Shown: positions 35,501-41,500 of the stretch, piece after piece
Numbering within the stretch: the stretch's first letter is position 1
Layout: each line of letters begins with the position of its first letter
Source: Monodelphis domestica
Taxonomy: Eukaryota > Chordata > Mammalia > Didelphimorphia > Didelphidae
Assembly: GCF_027887165.1 (NCBI RefSeq)
Contig: NC_077235.1
Location: 9,991,884 to 10,055,883, forward strand
Direction: 5' to 3'
Length of the DNA: 64,000 nt
Position numbers and translations under genes: made by a program
The notes under the pieces: generated by a model
What the model was told of the DNA's origin: nothing
Databases searched by the model: none
Seen by the model: only the letters and a program-made list of their open reading frames with translations

Positions 35501-37955
35501 CACTTTTTGTTTTTCTAAATGAAAATAAAAATTTTTTTTGGCAGCTCTATAAAGTAACCTTTTGGCAGACTGAGTGGTATAGTATCGAAAGAATTAAGTT
35601 GTAGTGTCAATTTTTATCCGATTGGTCTGGTCTGTCCATGAGAAAGTAATAGTTCTCTAATTATTTAAATCTTTTATTTCCATAAAGTGTTTTGTAGTTG
35701 GGTTCACATAGTTCTTGTGGGTATTTTGCTAGGGTGACTGCCAAGTATTTTTCTATATTCTGTAGTTAAATACTTTTTCTATCTCTTCTTACTCAGTTTT
35801 ATTGGTTATACACAGGAATGTCAATGATAAACGTGGATTTAGTTTATATCCTGCAATTCTCCTTAACCCTATCCCCCCAGTTCAAATACAAGCCTCCTTG
35901 TAACCAAAGGATTTCAAGGCAGACTAACCTTTAGGTTTTTAATTATTGAAGTTTCTTCAATGTGTGAGATTTTAATGTTTTGTTGACAAAATCAGTGCTT
36001 TATCTTGGTGAATACTGTGGGACTAAGTATTTCACCACAGTCCAGAAATGGGCATCTTTCATATCCCCCAAGCCCACTGCCCCACAATATTGCTGTGACC
36101 AGACTCACTCTTTAGTTCCTCCTTGTTCTTCTCACTGGCAGCGTTGTCTACTCGAAGTGCCCGCCCACTGAACTCCCGGCCATTCAGGTTCCGCATAGCA
36201 CTAAGGGCCGTTTCTTGGTCTTGATATTCACAAAAACCATAACCTTTTGGTTTGCCTGTTTCTCGATCATATACCAATCTGAACGGGAGAGAACCAAAGA
36301 ATGGAGCACAACCGTTACATAGGGAACACCTTACAGGTCTCCTTTTCATCTCCCCACTAGATGACACTGTCGAATTCTGGCTCCCAAAGTCTTCTCCATT
36401 GAAATCTCATGCAGGCACTGGGAAGGATTAACTTTGGGCTCAAATTCACTTCAAGAATTACTAGTCAAAATCTATTCCTAAAAGGTTTGTGAAGGAACTT
36501 GGAGAAGAATAAGAGAACCTTACCTGAAACTCACCACTGGTCCAACTTCAGAAAAGATGTCCTTTAACTGTTCTTCTGTAGCTTCATATGGAATGTTACC
36601 CACTAAGGAGAAAAAAATAGGAAATTCCAGGCCTTCATTGTAGGGAAAAATTACCTGACTATAGGCCAAGGCATTTCTAGAAATCAGGGACAACACACTT
36701 GTGCCTAATAGAGCTTCTAACCAAGTCGGTGCAGTGATTGGACTCTAGAGGGCGCGCCAGACTCCTCGACTTCCTTTCCCGCTAGTTTAACAAGTAAGCT
36801 TTGATCCTAAACTTTTCTTGGCCCCCGACTCATTCCCCACCACACAAAGCCTAAAGCTTTGCCTGTAATTAATTAGAGAATGACTCCCCCCGCCCCGAAG
36901 GGAAAGCATATGCAGATTCGGGGGTCAGGGCTCTTCGAGGGGTGCCATCTATCCCACCTCGGTTCTCACATCACAGCAGCCAGGGCTGTGAGTTTCCCAA
37001 GATAGGGGTGGGGGAGAAGTTGGGGGAAGCACAATCCTTCCCTTCCCCATCCACCCCAACATTGGGAAAATCGAAGGCCGCCGCCGCCACTGCCGTCGCC
37101 GCCGCCGCCGTCGCCGCCGCCGCCGCCGCCGCCACCACCACCGCCGCCGCCTCCGCCGCCTCCGCCGCAGCCGCCACCGCCACCACCACAAACAGAAGAG
37201 TAAACACTAACCCCCTCTCAAGTTGTTACCCTGGTTCTGGTTGTCTCGTTCGGGAGAGTGGGCTAAGGATGCCCTGGCCCTGGCTCTGGCCCTGCTGCGC
37301 GCCCGCCGCGAACGAGACGGCCTTTTTCGGCGGCGCATGTTGCGGTAGCTTTGGGGGGGGCTACTGAGGTCCGATTGGGAGGACCCAACAAGGTCGGGTC
37401 GCTCGGCTGAAAATTCATTCATTTGTTCTCCGGCTGAAGGACGAAGCCCGCGGGATCAGCGCCCGAAAGGCTGCGAGCCAGACAGTGGACAGCCGCGAGG
37501 GAAAGAAAAGTGAGCGCGATGCAGCCACAACCGCCAGATACTGGAGCGCCAGCCCGAAGAATGCCGGTTGCTGGGTGCAGGGAGCACGCGCACTGATTCC
37601 AAAGTACGCAGCACGCACCGTCGCCCGGCGGGGTTCGATACGCGTGCCTCTCCCCTCCCCCCCGGCGGCACGCGACGGGTCACCAGACTCCCGAGATGGA
37701 GCGCGCTACACCCCCCGCCCCGGTCACCCCTCCCCCACCCCGTCTTCTCCCGGCGGCCCGCCGTTCGTCCTCCCCTTCCTCCTTCCTTCCTTCCTCCCGG
37801 TCCCCCGATCCACCATGGCCCAGTTTCCCCCTCCCGCACGGCCCGGCCCGTCAGCCGTGCAGCCCGCAAGGCAGCCCTTGCTGCTGGGGATGCTCACCAA
37901 ATACAGAGCGCAGCGATCGGTCCACCGCAGGGTCACGAACCGCCAGACCCGCCAT
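15274..37955 (-). CDS. CSTF2: CSTF2, cleavage stimulation factor subunit 2 (CstF-64); 13 coding exons
   Basis: CstF-64 is the RNA-binding subunit of the nuclear CstF complex. It recognises GU/U-rich elements downstream of poly(A) signals and works with CSTF1, CSTF3, symplekin and PCF11. I placed exons by homology and splice sites (minus strand, 5' to 3'): 37898-37955, 36524-36602, 36109-36278, 31834-31970, 31254-31373, 31033-31152, 30113-30230, 29181-29243, 26852-26993, 26084-26256, 24974-25230, 16441-16536, 15274-15396. They total 1656 nt, keep one frame and encode 551 residues. Domain order: RRM (about 16-94, RNP2 VFVGNI, RNP1 KGYGFCEY), hinge (about 108-200), Pro/Gly/Met-rich region, ten MEARA-type pentapeptides (about 400-449), and the conserved C-terminal PCF11-binding domain. 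Human CstF-64 is 577 residues; the difference is mainly in the low-complexity regions. No disruption was seen. Start: ATG at 37955, protein begins [16 protein letters not shown] as in human apart from one substitution. Confidence 0.97.
15690..15880 (+). mobile_element. Old CORE/MIR-type SINE
   Basis: It reads TTTGGACTCAGGAAGACCCA, AGTTCAAATTTCACCTCAG, then TCCTCATTTGTAAAATATAG and AATAGCAGTCATCTCATAGG, the MIR/CORE order. It lies in CSTF2 intron 12. Confidence 0.65.
15930..16190 (-). mobile_element. Old MIR-type SINE, antisense
   Basis: It contains TTCATTTGATCCTCACAACC, GAGGAAACTCAATCAAGTGA and TATCCATAGTACCACCTAGC, the reverse complement of a tRNA-headed MIR-type element. It lies in CSTF2 intron 12. 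Confidence 0.7.
16441..16536 (-). CDS. CSTF2: CSTF2 coding exon 12 (residues 480-511)
   Basis: Thirty-two codons, phase 0 at both ends: [20 protein letters not shown], then [12 protein letters not shown]. The end is identical to human. Acceptor is cacag|GTCC and donor AAAAG|gtaagt. The 8.4-kb intron separating it from exon 11 is filled with L1 and SINE copies. A phase-0/0 exon like this can be skipped without a frameshift. Confidence 0.95.
17100..18020 (+). mobile_element. L1 ORF2 fragment split by a SINE
   Basis: A degraded L1 reverse-transcriptase segment: peptides [24 protein letters not shown] near 17410 and a GCAGGGTTGGTTCAATATGA stretch near 17490. It resumes after the SINE at 17622-17784 with GGAATAAATGGAGACTTTCT and GAGGATGTCCATTATCACCA. 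Many stops; antisense to CSTF2. Confidence 0.75.
17622..17784 (+). mobile_element. tRNA-derived SINE nested in L1
   Basis: Sense copy lacking the first part of the tRNA head: ACCTAGGTTCAAATCTGGCC (B box), GCTGTGTGACCCTGGGCAAG, TGGAACCAATACACAGTATT, then an A-run. It interrupts the L1 fragment, so it is younger than it. Confidence 0.85.
18020..19930. other. CSTF2 intron 11 sequence, unassigned
   Basis: It holds a short (AGCC)n run at about 18175-18199, a G-run near 18242 and T-rich sequence near 18780-18830. No exon is supported here. Confidence 0.4.
19931..24735 (+). mobile_element. L1 retrotransposon with target-site duplications, internally deleted and dead
   Basis: One insertion of about 4.8 kb in CSTF2 intron 11, antisense to the gene. 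The 5' end reads GGGACAGAGCCAAGATGGCA (about 19938). An ORF1 coiled-coil fragment (20584-20874, Lys/Glu-rich) is followed by a deletion into ORF2 endonuclease ([10 protein letters not shown] near 21095). The reverse-transcriptase region follows (22195-22497, with [16 protein letters not shown] and [18 protein letters not shown]), then the ORF2 tail (23605-23890) and an A-rich 3' end. Stops and frameshifts are spread throughout. AAAATCCCAG flanks both ends (19921-19930 and about 24735-24746), supporting a single insertion. Confidence 0.85.
23561..23587 (+). repeat. (AG)n microsatellite inside the L1
   Basis: About thirteen AG units interrupt the L1 ORF2 tail. Confidence 0.9.
24974..25230 (-). 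CDS. CSTF2: CSTF2 coding exon 11 (MEARA pentapeptide repeats, residues 394-479)
   Basis: After GGRDPRG this exon encodes ten tandem pentapeptides of the form M-(D/E)-A-R-(A/G), one degenerate (LESRA). It then encodes [20 protein letters not shown] and ends GGPQGPRQ. Human CstF-64 has about twelve such repeats, thought to form a long helix. The repeat DNA is itself a 15-bp tandem array, so copy number may vary between alleles or species. Acceptor is cacag|GTGG and donor AGGCAG|gtatgt, ending on a complete codon. Confidence 0.96.
25690..25890 (-). mobile_element. Full-length marsupial tRNA-derived SINE
   Basis: Antisense copy in CSTF2 intron 10: AAACCCTTACCTTCTGTCTT, GTACTGTGTATTGGCTC, GGGTCAAGTGACTTGCCCAG, GCCAGATTTGAACCTAGGAC, head GAGTTACCCAGCTGCTCCC. 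It is well preserved, so relatively young. It is in sense orientation with respect to none of the exons and lies about 200 bp from exon 10. Confidence 0.92.
26084..26256 (-). CDS. CSTF2: CSTF2 coding exon 10 (Pro/Gly/Arg-rich, residues 336-394)
   Basis: It encodes [20 protein letters not shown], then RGPP-, GEPRP- and GEPRG-type motifs, ending [11 protein letters not shown]. Human CSTF2 has the same order with minor changes. Acceptor is ctacag|AGGT and donor GCAGAG|gtaagg. Confidence 0.96.
26852..26993 (-). CDS. CSTF2: CSTF2 coding exon 9 (residues 289-336)
   Basis: It encodes [13 protein letters not shown], a variable Pro/Gly stretch, then the highly conserved [20 protein letters not shown] and GEVEP. 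Acceptor is ggcag|TGCC and donor CCCAG|gtaagc. Confidence 0.96.
27479..27538 (-). CDS. CSTF2: Candidate alternative CSTF2 exon (60 nt, 20 residues) between exons 8 and 9
   Basis: This segment has an open frame compatible with exons 8 and 9 (entry and exit phase 1), a strong polypyrimidine tract and acceptor (cacccag|GGAG) and a weaker donor (CAAG|gtaccc). It would insert [20 protein letters not shown], Pro/Gly-rich like its neighbours. Neuronal splice variants of CstF-64 (beta-CstF-64) carrying extra sequence between exons 8 and 9 are known, and a 20-residue longer human isoform fits this exon length. Inference: this is the marsupial counterpart, regulated and optional. A second insert exon reported in some variants was not found. 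Confidence 0.7.
27539..29180. other. CSTF2 intron between exon 8 and the alternative exon
   Basis: Single-copy-looking sequence of 1.6 kb with purine-rich stretches (near 29040). A second alternative exon might be expected here from known CstF-64 variants, but none with suitable phase, ends and composition was found. Confidence 0.4.
29181..29243 (-). CDS. CSTF2: CSTF2 coding exon 8 (Gly-rich, residues 268-289)
   Basis: A 63-nt exon encoding [21 protein letters not shown]. It corresponds to the human segment before VPMQDPR. Acceptor is ttccag|GTGG and donor CCAAG|gtaagt. It ends phase 1, the same as the alternative exon below, so that exon can be included or skipped without changing frame. 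Confidence 0.93.
30113..30230 (-). CDS. CSTF2: CSTF2 coding exon 7 (Pro/Gly-rich, residues 229-268)
   Basis: It encodes [19 protein letters not shown] followed by a Pro/Gly run ending GPLAPG. The [13 protein letters not shown] start matches human CSTF2. Acceptor is gttcag|GGTG and donor GGAG|gtgagc. Confidence 0.95.
31033..31152 (-). CDS. CSTF2: CSTF2 coding exon 6 (end of hinge into Pro/Gln-rich region, residues 189-228)
   Basis: Forty codons, phase 0 at both ends. It starts [20 protein letters not shown], the conserved end of the hinge. The rest ([17 protein letters not shown]) is diverged and shorter than the human counterpart, as expected for the disordered linker. Acceptor is ctgtag|AAAA and donor CCCTTG|gtagga. 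Confidence 0.93.
31254..31373 (-). CDS. CSTF2: CSTF2 coding exon 5 (hinge, residues 149-188)
   Basis: Exactly 40 codons, phase 0 at both ends. It encodes [20 protein letters not shown] and ends [12 protein letters not shown], identical to my recollection of the mammalian hinge. Acceptor is cccttag|CTT and donor GCACTG|gtaagt. Confidence 0.96.
31834..31970 (-). CDS. CSTF2: CSTF2 coding exon 4 (hinge, residues 103-148)
   Basis: It begins the hinge domain that binds CSTF3 (CstF-77) and symplekin in the known complex. The visible peptide contains [12 protein letters not shown] and ends [13 protein letters not shown]. Acceptor is gattag|GCC and donor ATGAAG|gtagga, ending on a complete codon. Confidence 0.96.
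32085..32880 (-). mobile_element. L1 3' end and ORF2 fragment, antisense on this strand
   Basis: The plus strand reads the reverse complement of an L1 3' end (ACATTATTCCTTGGTTACAA, AACTTGTAGCC-type G-rich tail complement). It continues with the ORF2 terminal region (TCCTGGTTCTGCTCCTTTCA, GTATTCCATCACCAATTG) and part of the reverse transcriptase. It lies in CSTF2 intron 3, in the gene's transcriptional sense. Confidence 0.75.
32896..33099 (-). mobile_element. tRNA-derived SINE with target-site duplication, adjoining an L1
   Basis: Antisense full-length copy (AAACCCTTACCTTCCGTCTT ... GAGCTACCCAGCTGCCCCC). The direct repeat TAAATTTAAAGTT flanks it (about 32882-32894 and 33100-33112). It inserted into sequence adjoining the older L1. 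Confidence 0.9.
33840..33985 (-). mobile_element. Degraded MIR/tRNA-type SINE
   Basis: It reads GGGTTAAGTGATTTGAGAAG, TGGATTTGAACTCAGGAAGA, and CTCTATCCACTGTGCCACTT, a diverged antisense copy. Confidence 0.7.
33990..34420 (-). mobile_element. L1 ORF2 C-terminal fragment, antisense on this strand
   Basis: The plus strand shows complements of the L1 end region: CAGCTATTCCCAATTGATGA, ACAAAAAGAGTTGCTATAAA and CCTTCCAGAAGGGCTGGACC. It is heavily mutated. Confidence 0.65.
34478..34672 (-). mobile_element. tRNA-derived SINE
   Basis: Antisense copy: AAACCCTTACCTTCTGTTTT, AAATTAAGTGACTTGCCCAG, TGAGCCACCTAGCTGAAC. It is moderately diverged. Confidence 0.85.
34921..35149 (+). mobile_element. 5'-truncated L1 end with 15-bp target-site duplication
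   Basis: A 229-bp L1 3' fragment (ATTACTCACAAAAATGAATA ... GGAAATTTATGACATATAAT, A-rich tail) carries a (GGT)n run (about 35013-35036). It is flanked by AAAGTCATACCCTAT at 34906-34920 and 35150-35164. It matches the 3' end of the 24.5-kb L1, so both derive from the same L1 lineage. Confidence 0.88.
35165..35930 (-). mobile_element. Degraded L1 ORF2 fragment
   Basis: The plus strand resembles the reverse complement of L1 ORF2 (AGTTGGGTTCACATAGTTCT, TTTATATCCTGCAATTCTCC). It probably belongs to the same old copy as 34.7-34.9 kb, split by the L1 insertion above. Confidence 0.5.
36109..36278 (-). CDS. CSTF2: CSTF2 coding exon 3 (RRM, residues 46-103)
   Basis: It encodes the second half of the RRM, including RNP1 (KGYGFCEY), and the [12 protein letters not shown] stretch that follows the RRM. 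It is essentially identical to the human protein over this exon. Acceptor is gttcag|ATTGG and donor AAAGA|gtgagt. Confidence 0.97.
36524..36602 (-). CDS. CSTF2: CSTF2 coding exon 2 (RRM, residues 20-46)
   Basis: It encodes [17 protein letters not shown] and continues through GPVVSFR, the first half of the RRM. Acceptor is cttag|TGGG and donor TTTCAG|gtaagg. Phases match exons 1 and 3. Confidence 0.96.
36740..36756 (+). promoter_or_regulatory. Weaker CTCF-like site in CSTF2 intron 1
   Basis: The sequence CTCTAGAGGGCGCGCC contains an AGAGGGCGC core resembling CTCF sites. With the stronger motif near 38.8 kb it would bracket the divergent promoter in the same orientation. The match is incomplete upstream of the core. 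Confidence 0.3.
37078..37192. repeat. GCC/CCG trinucleotide repeat in CSTF2 intron 1
   Basis: An interrupted run of GCC units (with GTC, ACC and TCC variants) of about 115 bp lies in the first CSTF2 intron within the CpG island. On the transcribed strand it reads as GGC-type repeats. Both strands are open in several frames, but the polyalanine and polyarginine readings look like artefacts of the repeat. Confidence 0.9.
37898..37955 (-). CDS. CSTF2: CSTF2 coding exon 1 (residues 1-20)
   Basis: It encodes the N-terminus through the first part of RRM motif RNP2 (RSVF), ending one base into the Val codon. The donor is TTTG|gtgagc. The ATG at 37955 is preceded by CAACT. The exon lies inside the CpG-rich region shared with TYW2. 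The transcription start upstream of 37955 cannot be fixed from sequence alone. Confidence 0.95.
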
Positions 37956-38491
37956 AGTTGTCCGTGCCCGCTTCCGGTGCGAGCACAAGTGTCTCTTACG
38001 CCTACCCACACTTCCGCAGTGCGCGAGGGGCGGCCCCCTTCATAGGGGCGGCCCCACACCTTGCCGGCGTTCTTCCGTAAACAGCTGCAGAGTCGGTGGC
38101 GGCTAAGGCCTGGAGGGACCTTACTGCAAGCAGATTAGCTCCCAGCAGCCGCTACCGAGTGGCCGTCCCGGTTCCTTGGGAATGGCTCCTGGCAGACTCG
38201 CCAGCGCTCGGATTAGAAACCCAGAGCACCCTGAGGTCCCTCCCAGCCCCGCCCTCCCCTCATCCATTTTGCTCCACCCTCCTGCCATTCATCTTGCTCC
38301 GCCCCTTCCTCCTCGAGCTCACCCCATCTTCCTGCGCCCCGCCCCGGTTCCCAGACTGAGGGCGGTACCTCACTAAAGATGGCGGCCGGTGCGTCAGCGG
38401 CACCAAGTCGAAGCACTCGGTAGGCCTCCGGGAAACGAGAGACTCCGGCCCCGCCCCTGCGCTCGCCCTCGCTCCTGCTGACATCGCGTGC
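37956..38491. promoter_or_regulatory. Shared CSTF2/TYW2 bidirectional promoter (CpG island)
   Basis: Only 536 bp separate the CSTF2 ATG (minus, 37955) from the proposed TYW2 ATG (plus, 38492). The region is GC-rich with many CpGs, within a wider CpG-dense block of about 37.1-39.0 kb. No TATA box is evident. ETS-like CTTCCGG/CTTCCG motifs lie near 37971, 38012 and 38069, and a YY1-type AAGATGGCGGCC lies at 38376. This is the usual make-up of a TATA-less housekeeping divergent promoter. That one region drives both genes is inferred from the geometry. Confidence 0.75.
38376..38390 (+). promoter_or_regulatory. YY1-type AAGATGGCGGCC element with a short uORF
   Basis: AAGATGGCGGCCGG matches the YY1 consensus that often sits just downstream of transcription starts in CpG-island promoters. 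If transcribed, its ATG (38379) opens a 14-codon upstream frame (MAAGASAAPSRSTR) ending at TAG 38421-38423, before the TYW2 start at 38492. TYW2 translation could therefore be tuned by this uORF. Functional effect is inferred. Confidence 0.5.
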
Positions 38492-38570
38492 ATGGAGCGG
38501 GCTGCATCTGCCCAAAGGAGCTCCGCCGAGGCCCGAGGTCCCATGGCCCCCGGAGCTGGAGCGCCCGAGG
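38492..38570 (+). CDS. TRMT12: TYW2 coding exon 1 (residues 1-27)
   Basis: This Ala/Gly/Pro-rich exon is the least certain part of the gene because the N-terminus is not conserved with human. It was chosen because ATG 38492 to GAGG|gtacgc (570/571) leaves phase 1, which is required by exon 2. The ATG has T at -3 and G at +4, a middling context; an in-frame ATG at codon 18 could serve instead. The competing exon from ATG 38379 to CTCG|gtaggc would put exon 2 out of frame. Confidence 0.65.
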
Positions 38571-41500
38571 GTACGCTTAGGAGGCTGCACCGAGTACAAG
38601 AGGGCAAGGGAGGGCCTTAGCCTCGAGCGAGCTGCGGTGGAGGGAAGGCGCGAGCTCCAGGTGTTTGGCATGGTGGCAGCGCGCGCGCGTCTACCTGGCT
38701 TCTCACGGCCGTGCAGGGGAGTAGGCAACCTGGCTCGCTTCTCCCCGCTCCAGCGCCTCCTTGGGTAGGGCTTTTCGCGATCCACGGATAGGCCCGCAGG
38801 CCACCCGACCAGTAGGGGGCGCCGCCGGCCATAGGTCCCTCTAGCGATGTGGAGCAGCGCAATGGGACAGGCGGGGATGGGGAGGCTCGAGCCTCTCTTC
38901 TCTCCTCCCTGGATCCTGGCACCCGAGCGGGCGCCTTTGGCTCCCCGACTTACCCTGAGGAGGTGCCTGGCAGGCGGGCGGGCAAATGAACGAACTAATG
39001 ACTGCATGAATGAAAGGCCCTACGAAGGAGTGCCGGGGGCTGCCTGTCTAAAAGGCAGCGGCAGCTCCAGCCAAAGGAAGCTTCGCCCCTGGGTTTGCTT
39101 CCTCCCAACTCTTGAGTAATCCGAGAAGCAGCTTCAGGCTGAGAATCAGACTGGCAGAGTCACCAAGCACCATGCTACCCACTGGGATACCAAAGAGAGG
39201 CAGGAGCCCAGGCCCTGACCTCAGGGAGCTCCCGATTTAACGTGGGAGACTTGGTGCAGACAACTATGGGAGGTCACTACTTAGATTAACTAAGCCTTCA
39301 GAGAAGCTGGGAGGTAGAGGCCTGGGCACCCCACACCCCTGAAACCCTGAGAAAGGTAACAGTATCTTGTTTGACAAACAGCAAGGGGCTCAGTGTAGCT
39401 GGTTTGTACAGCAGAGTAAAGTATAAGAAGACTACTGCAAAGGTAGAAAGGGTCAGATTGTTAAAGGGCTTTAAAGCCAATGGAGATTTTGTTTGATCCT
39501 GAAAATAGTAAGAAAACGCTACAGCTTATGAGGTGGGGTGACATGACCAGACCTTTGGCAGTAGAGGATGGATTCTAGAGAGGAGAGTGGAGTCTGTCAC
39601 TAAACAAGAGAAACATCCCAATAGTCCAAGGGACAGATCTGCCTGTAACTAGGATGATGGCTGTGAAGGAGTCAAGAAGGTAGAAGCATCAGATTTGACA
39701 TCAGACCAGATCTGTGAAGCTCAGGATGACACCTGGGTGACTGGAAAGATGGTGGTACTTTAAAAGTAATGCGAAAGCTGGGAAAAGGGGAGGATTTGAT
39801 GGAAAGATGAGTTCATCTTAAGGCATGCTGAATTTGATATATCTTTAGAGTAGGGGAGAGATAGACTAGAGCTGCATATATAGGTCTAGGAATTAATCCT
39901 ATTGAGTTAGAGGAAGGTGAGAAGGTCCCTAAGTGGTTTGAGTTACCACCTACTCTATCTGCCTCAACAGAAATTCCCTGTACTCCCTACCCTCTTGGTA
40001 GTTATCCAGCTGGGGCTCAGTGGACCCTGTGCTTCCCAGTGCAGACCAATTCACTTTGGAATAGCTCTTGACTTGTTGAGTGCTTTCTCCTCTCCATCAG
40101 ACTTAAAAGTGCTCATTTATATTGCTTCTAAGCTCCAGCCCCTAGGGCCAAAGAGAGAAAGCAGGTCTCCCTCATTTTCTGAGCCATAGCTGTCTTGTCA
40201 CCTAGAGGCTTCTCTCTTCCTAGTCAAACTTTACCATTTCCTTCAGCCCACCTTTCTAGAGCCCAGTCCAGAGCCTGAAGATAGCTAGATGATGTATGGA
40301 TCACATTTGCCATCCTTACCCAGAGAGCTGGGCAAATGCCATGTGCCCAGTAGGGGTTAGAATCACACTTGAGCACTTAAATGCTTTCAGATCTTTGGAA
40401 AGCTATGGGTTGCAGTTGAAGATGCCTAGTCACCAATTTGAAAAGAAATTGTTTAGGCCCAGATATTCTTTAAGGGTAATTACGGTTGTTTGAGGTTCTG
40501 TTGAGGACCACTTTGTGAAGGGTGACCATACCCTTCTACAAAGCTGCTCAGTGTCTGTATCAGAGGTGAAAGTTAACCTGGACAGACCAGGAATTTGAAA
40601 CCCAGTTTTTAAAGAAACTACTTATTTTTTAAAATTCTGAACTTACCAAATACCAAATAAAAAGAGTCCAGGTATAAAATAGAAGAGAAAAAGAAGAGTG
40701 TCCATGAAGCTGTGAAGCTGTGAATCTGTTCCTTACTGCTTTCATTTATATGTATGTATGTATATATAATATGCATAACATAATAAATTCAGCCTTTAGC
40801 TTTCAAAGCTGTCCCACTTGTTTGTTTCTTCTGGCCTTCCTTCTGTTCTCTACTATGTGTTTTTAAAATGTGTTAGTGGTCTTTTTCTTTCTCTTTCTTT
40901 TTTTTGACAACCCCTACTGCTAGCCCCTTTGCCTTTCCAAATTGGGTGGGGTGGGACAAAACACCCCACAGCAAATATACAGTCAAGCCAAATAAATTCT
41001 CTCATTGGCCATATATGAACGTGAATGTCTCATTCTGCCAATGTGGCATTTCTTCTAAGGGAGATTGGTTATCTGGTTGTCTACTTGCAGCTTCTCGTAG
41101 CCCCTGCCTGCCTTGTCACACAGGTATGTTGGTGCTCATGAGGGTCCATACCCTCTGCTGGTGCCACAGTTTGGGAGAAGTGGGGATGGTCACTGACATG
41201 GAAGCTTGGGCCAACTAGGAGCTGAGGAGGCATGTGGCCAGAAGCTCATCTTTCTGCTTGTTTTCAGCCAGCATGCATGGTATTTTGGTAGTTCTGCCTC
41301 TTCAGCAGCTTTTCTAAGGCCCTGGCCATACCAAAAAGGACAAGGAAAGTGCAGACCTCCCTTCTTTGCAATTCACATGCTGGGGCTCTCTTCCTTTGCC
41401 TGTGCAGGGCAGTCTCCAACTGTGGGACCCTAGGCATGATACTTGAATGCAGATTTGGGGCAGGGGGATAGTCAGAACAGATGCATCCCCAGACTAGGAA

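Noticed and set aside
36942..37367. Polyalanine, polyarginine and polythreonine frames on both strands
   Set aside because: They read through the GCC repeat in CSTF2 intron 1. CSTF2 exons 1 and 2 splice across this region with correct phase.
37815..38045. ATG in a strong Kozak context (CCACCATGG) on the plus strand inside the shared promoter
   Set aside because: Its frame runs antisense through CSTF2 exon 1, has no homology and does not connect in phase to TYW2 exon 2 by an evident splice.
38379..38419. Alternative TYW2 first exon starting at MAAGASAAPS and using donor CTCG|gtaggc
   Set aside because: It ends in the wrong phase for exon 2; read straight on, it is a 14-codon uORF.
38213..39007. 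Longest open frame in the window (264 codons, minus strand)
   Set aside because: It lies in the CpG island antisense to TYW2 exon 1 and intron 1, is Arg/Pro/Gly-rich as expected from GC content, and has no recognisable domain.
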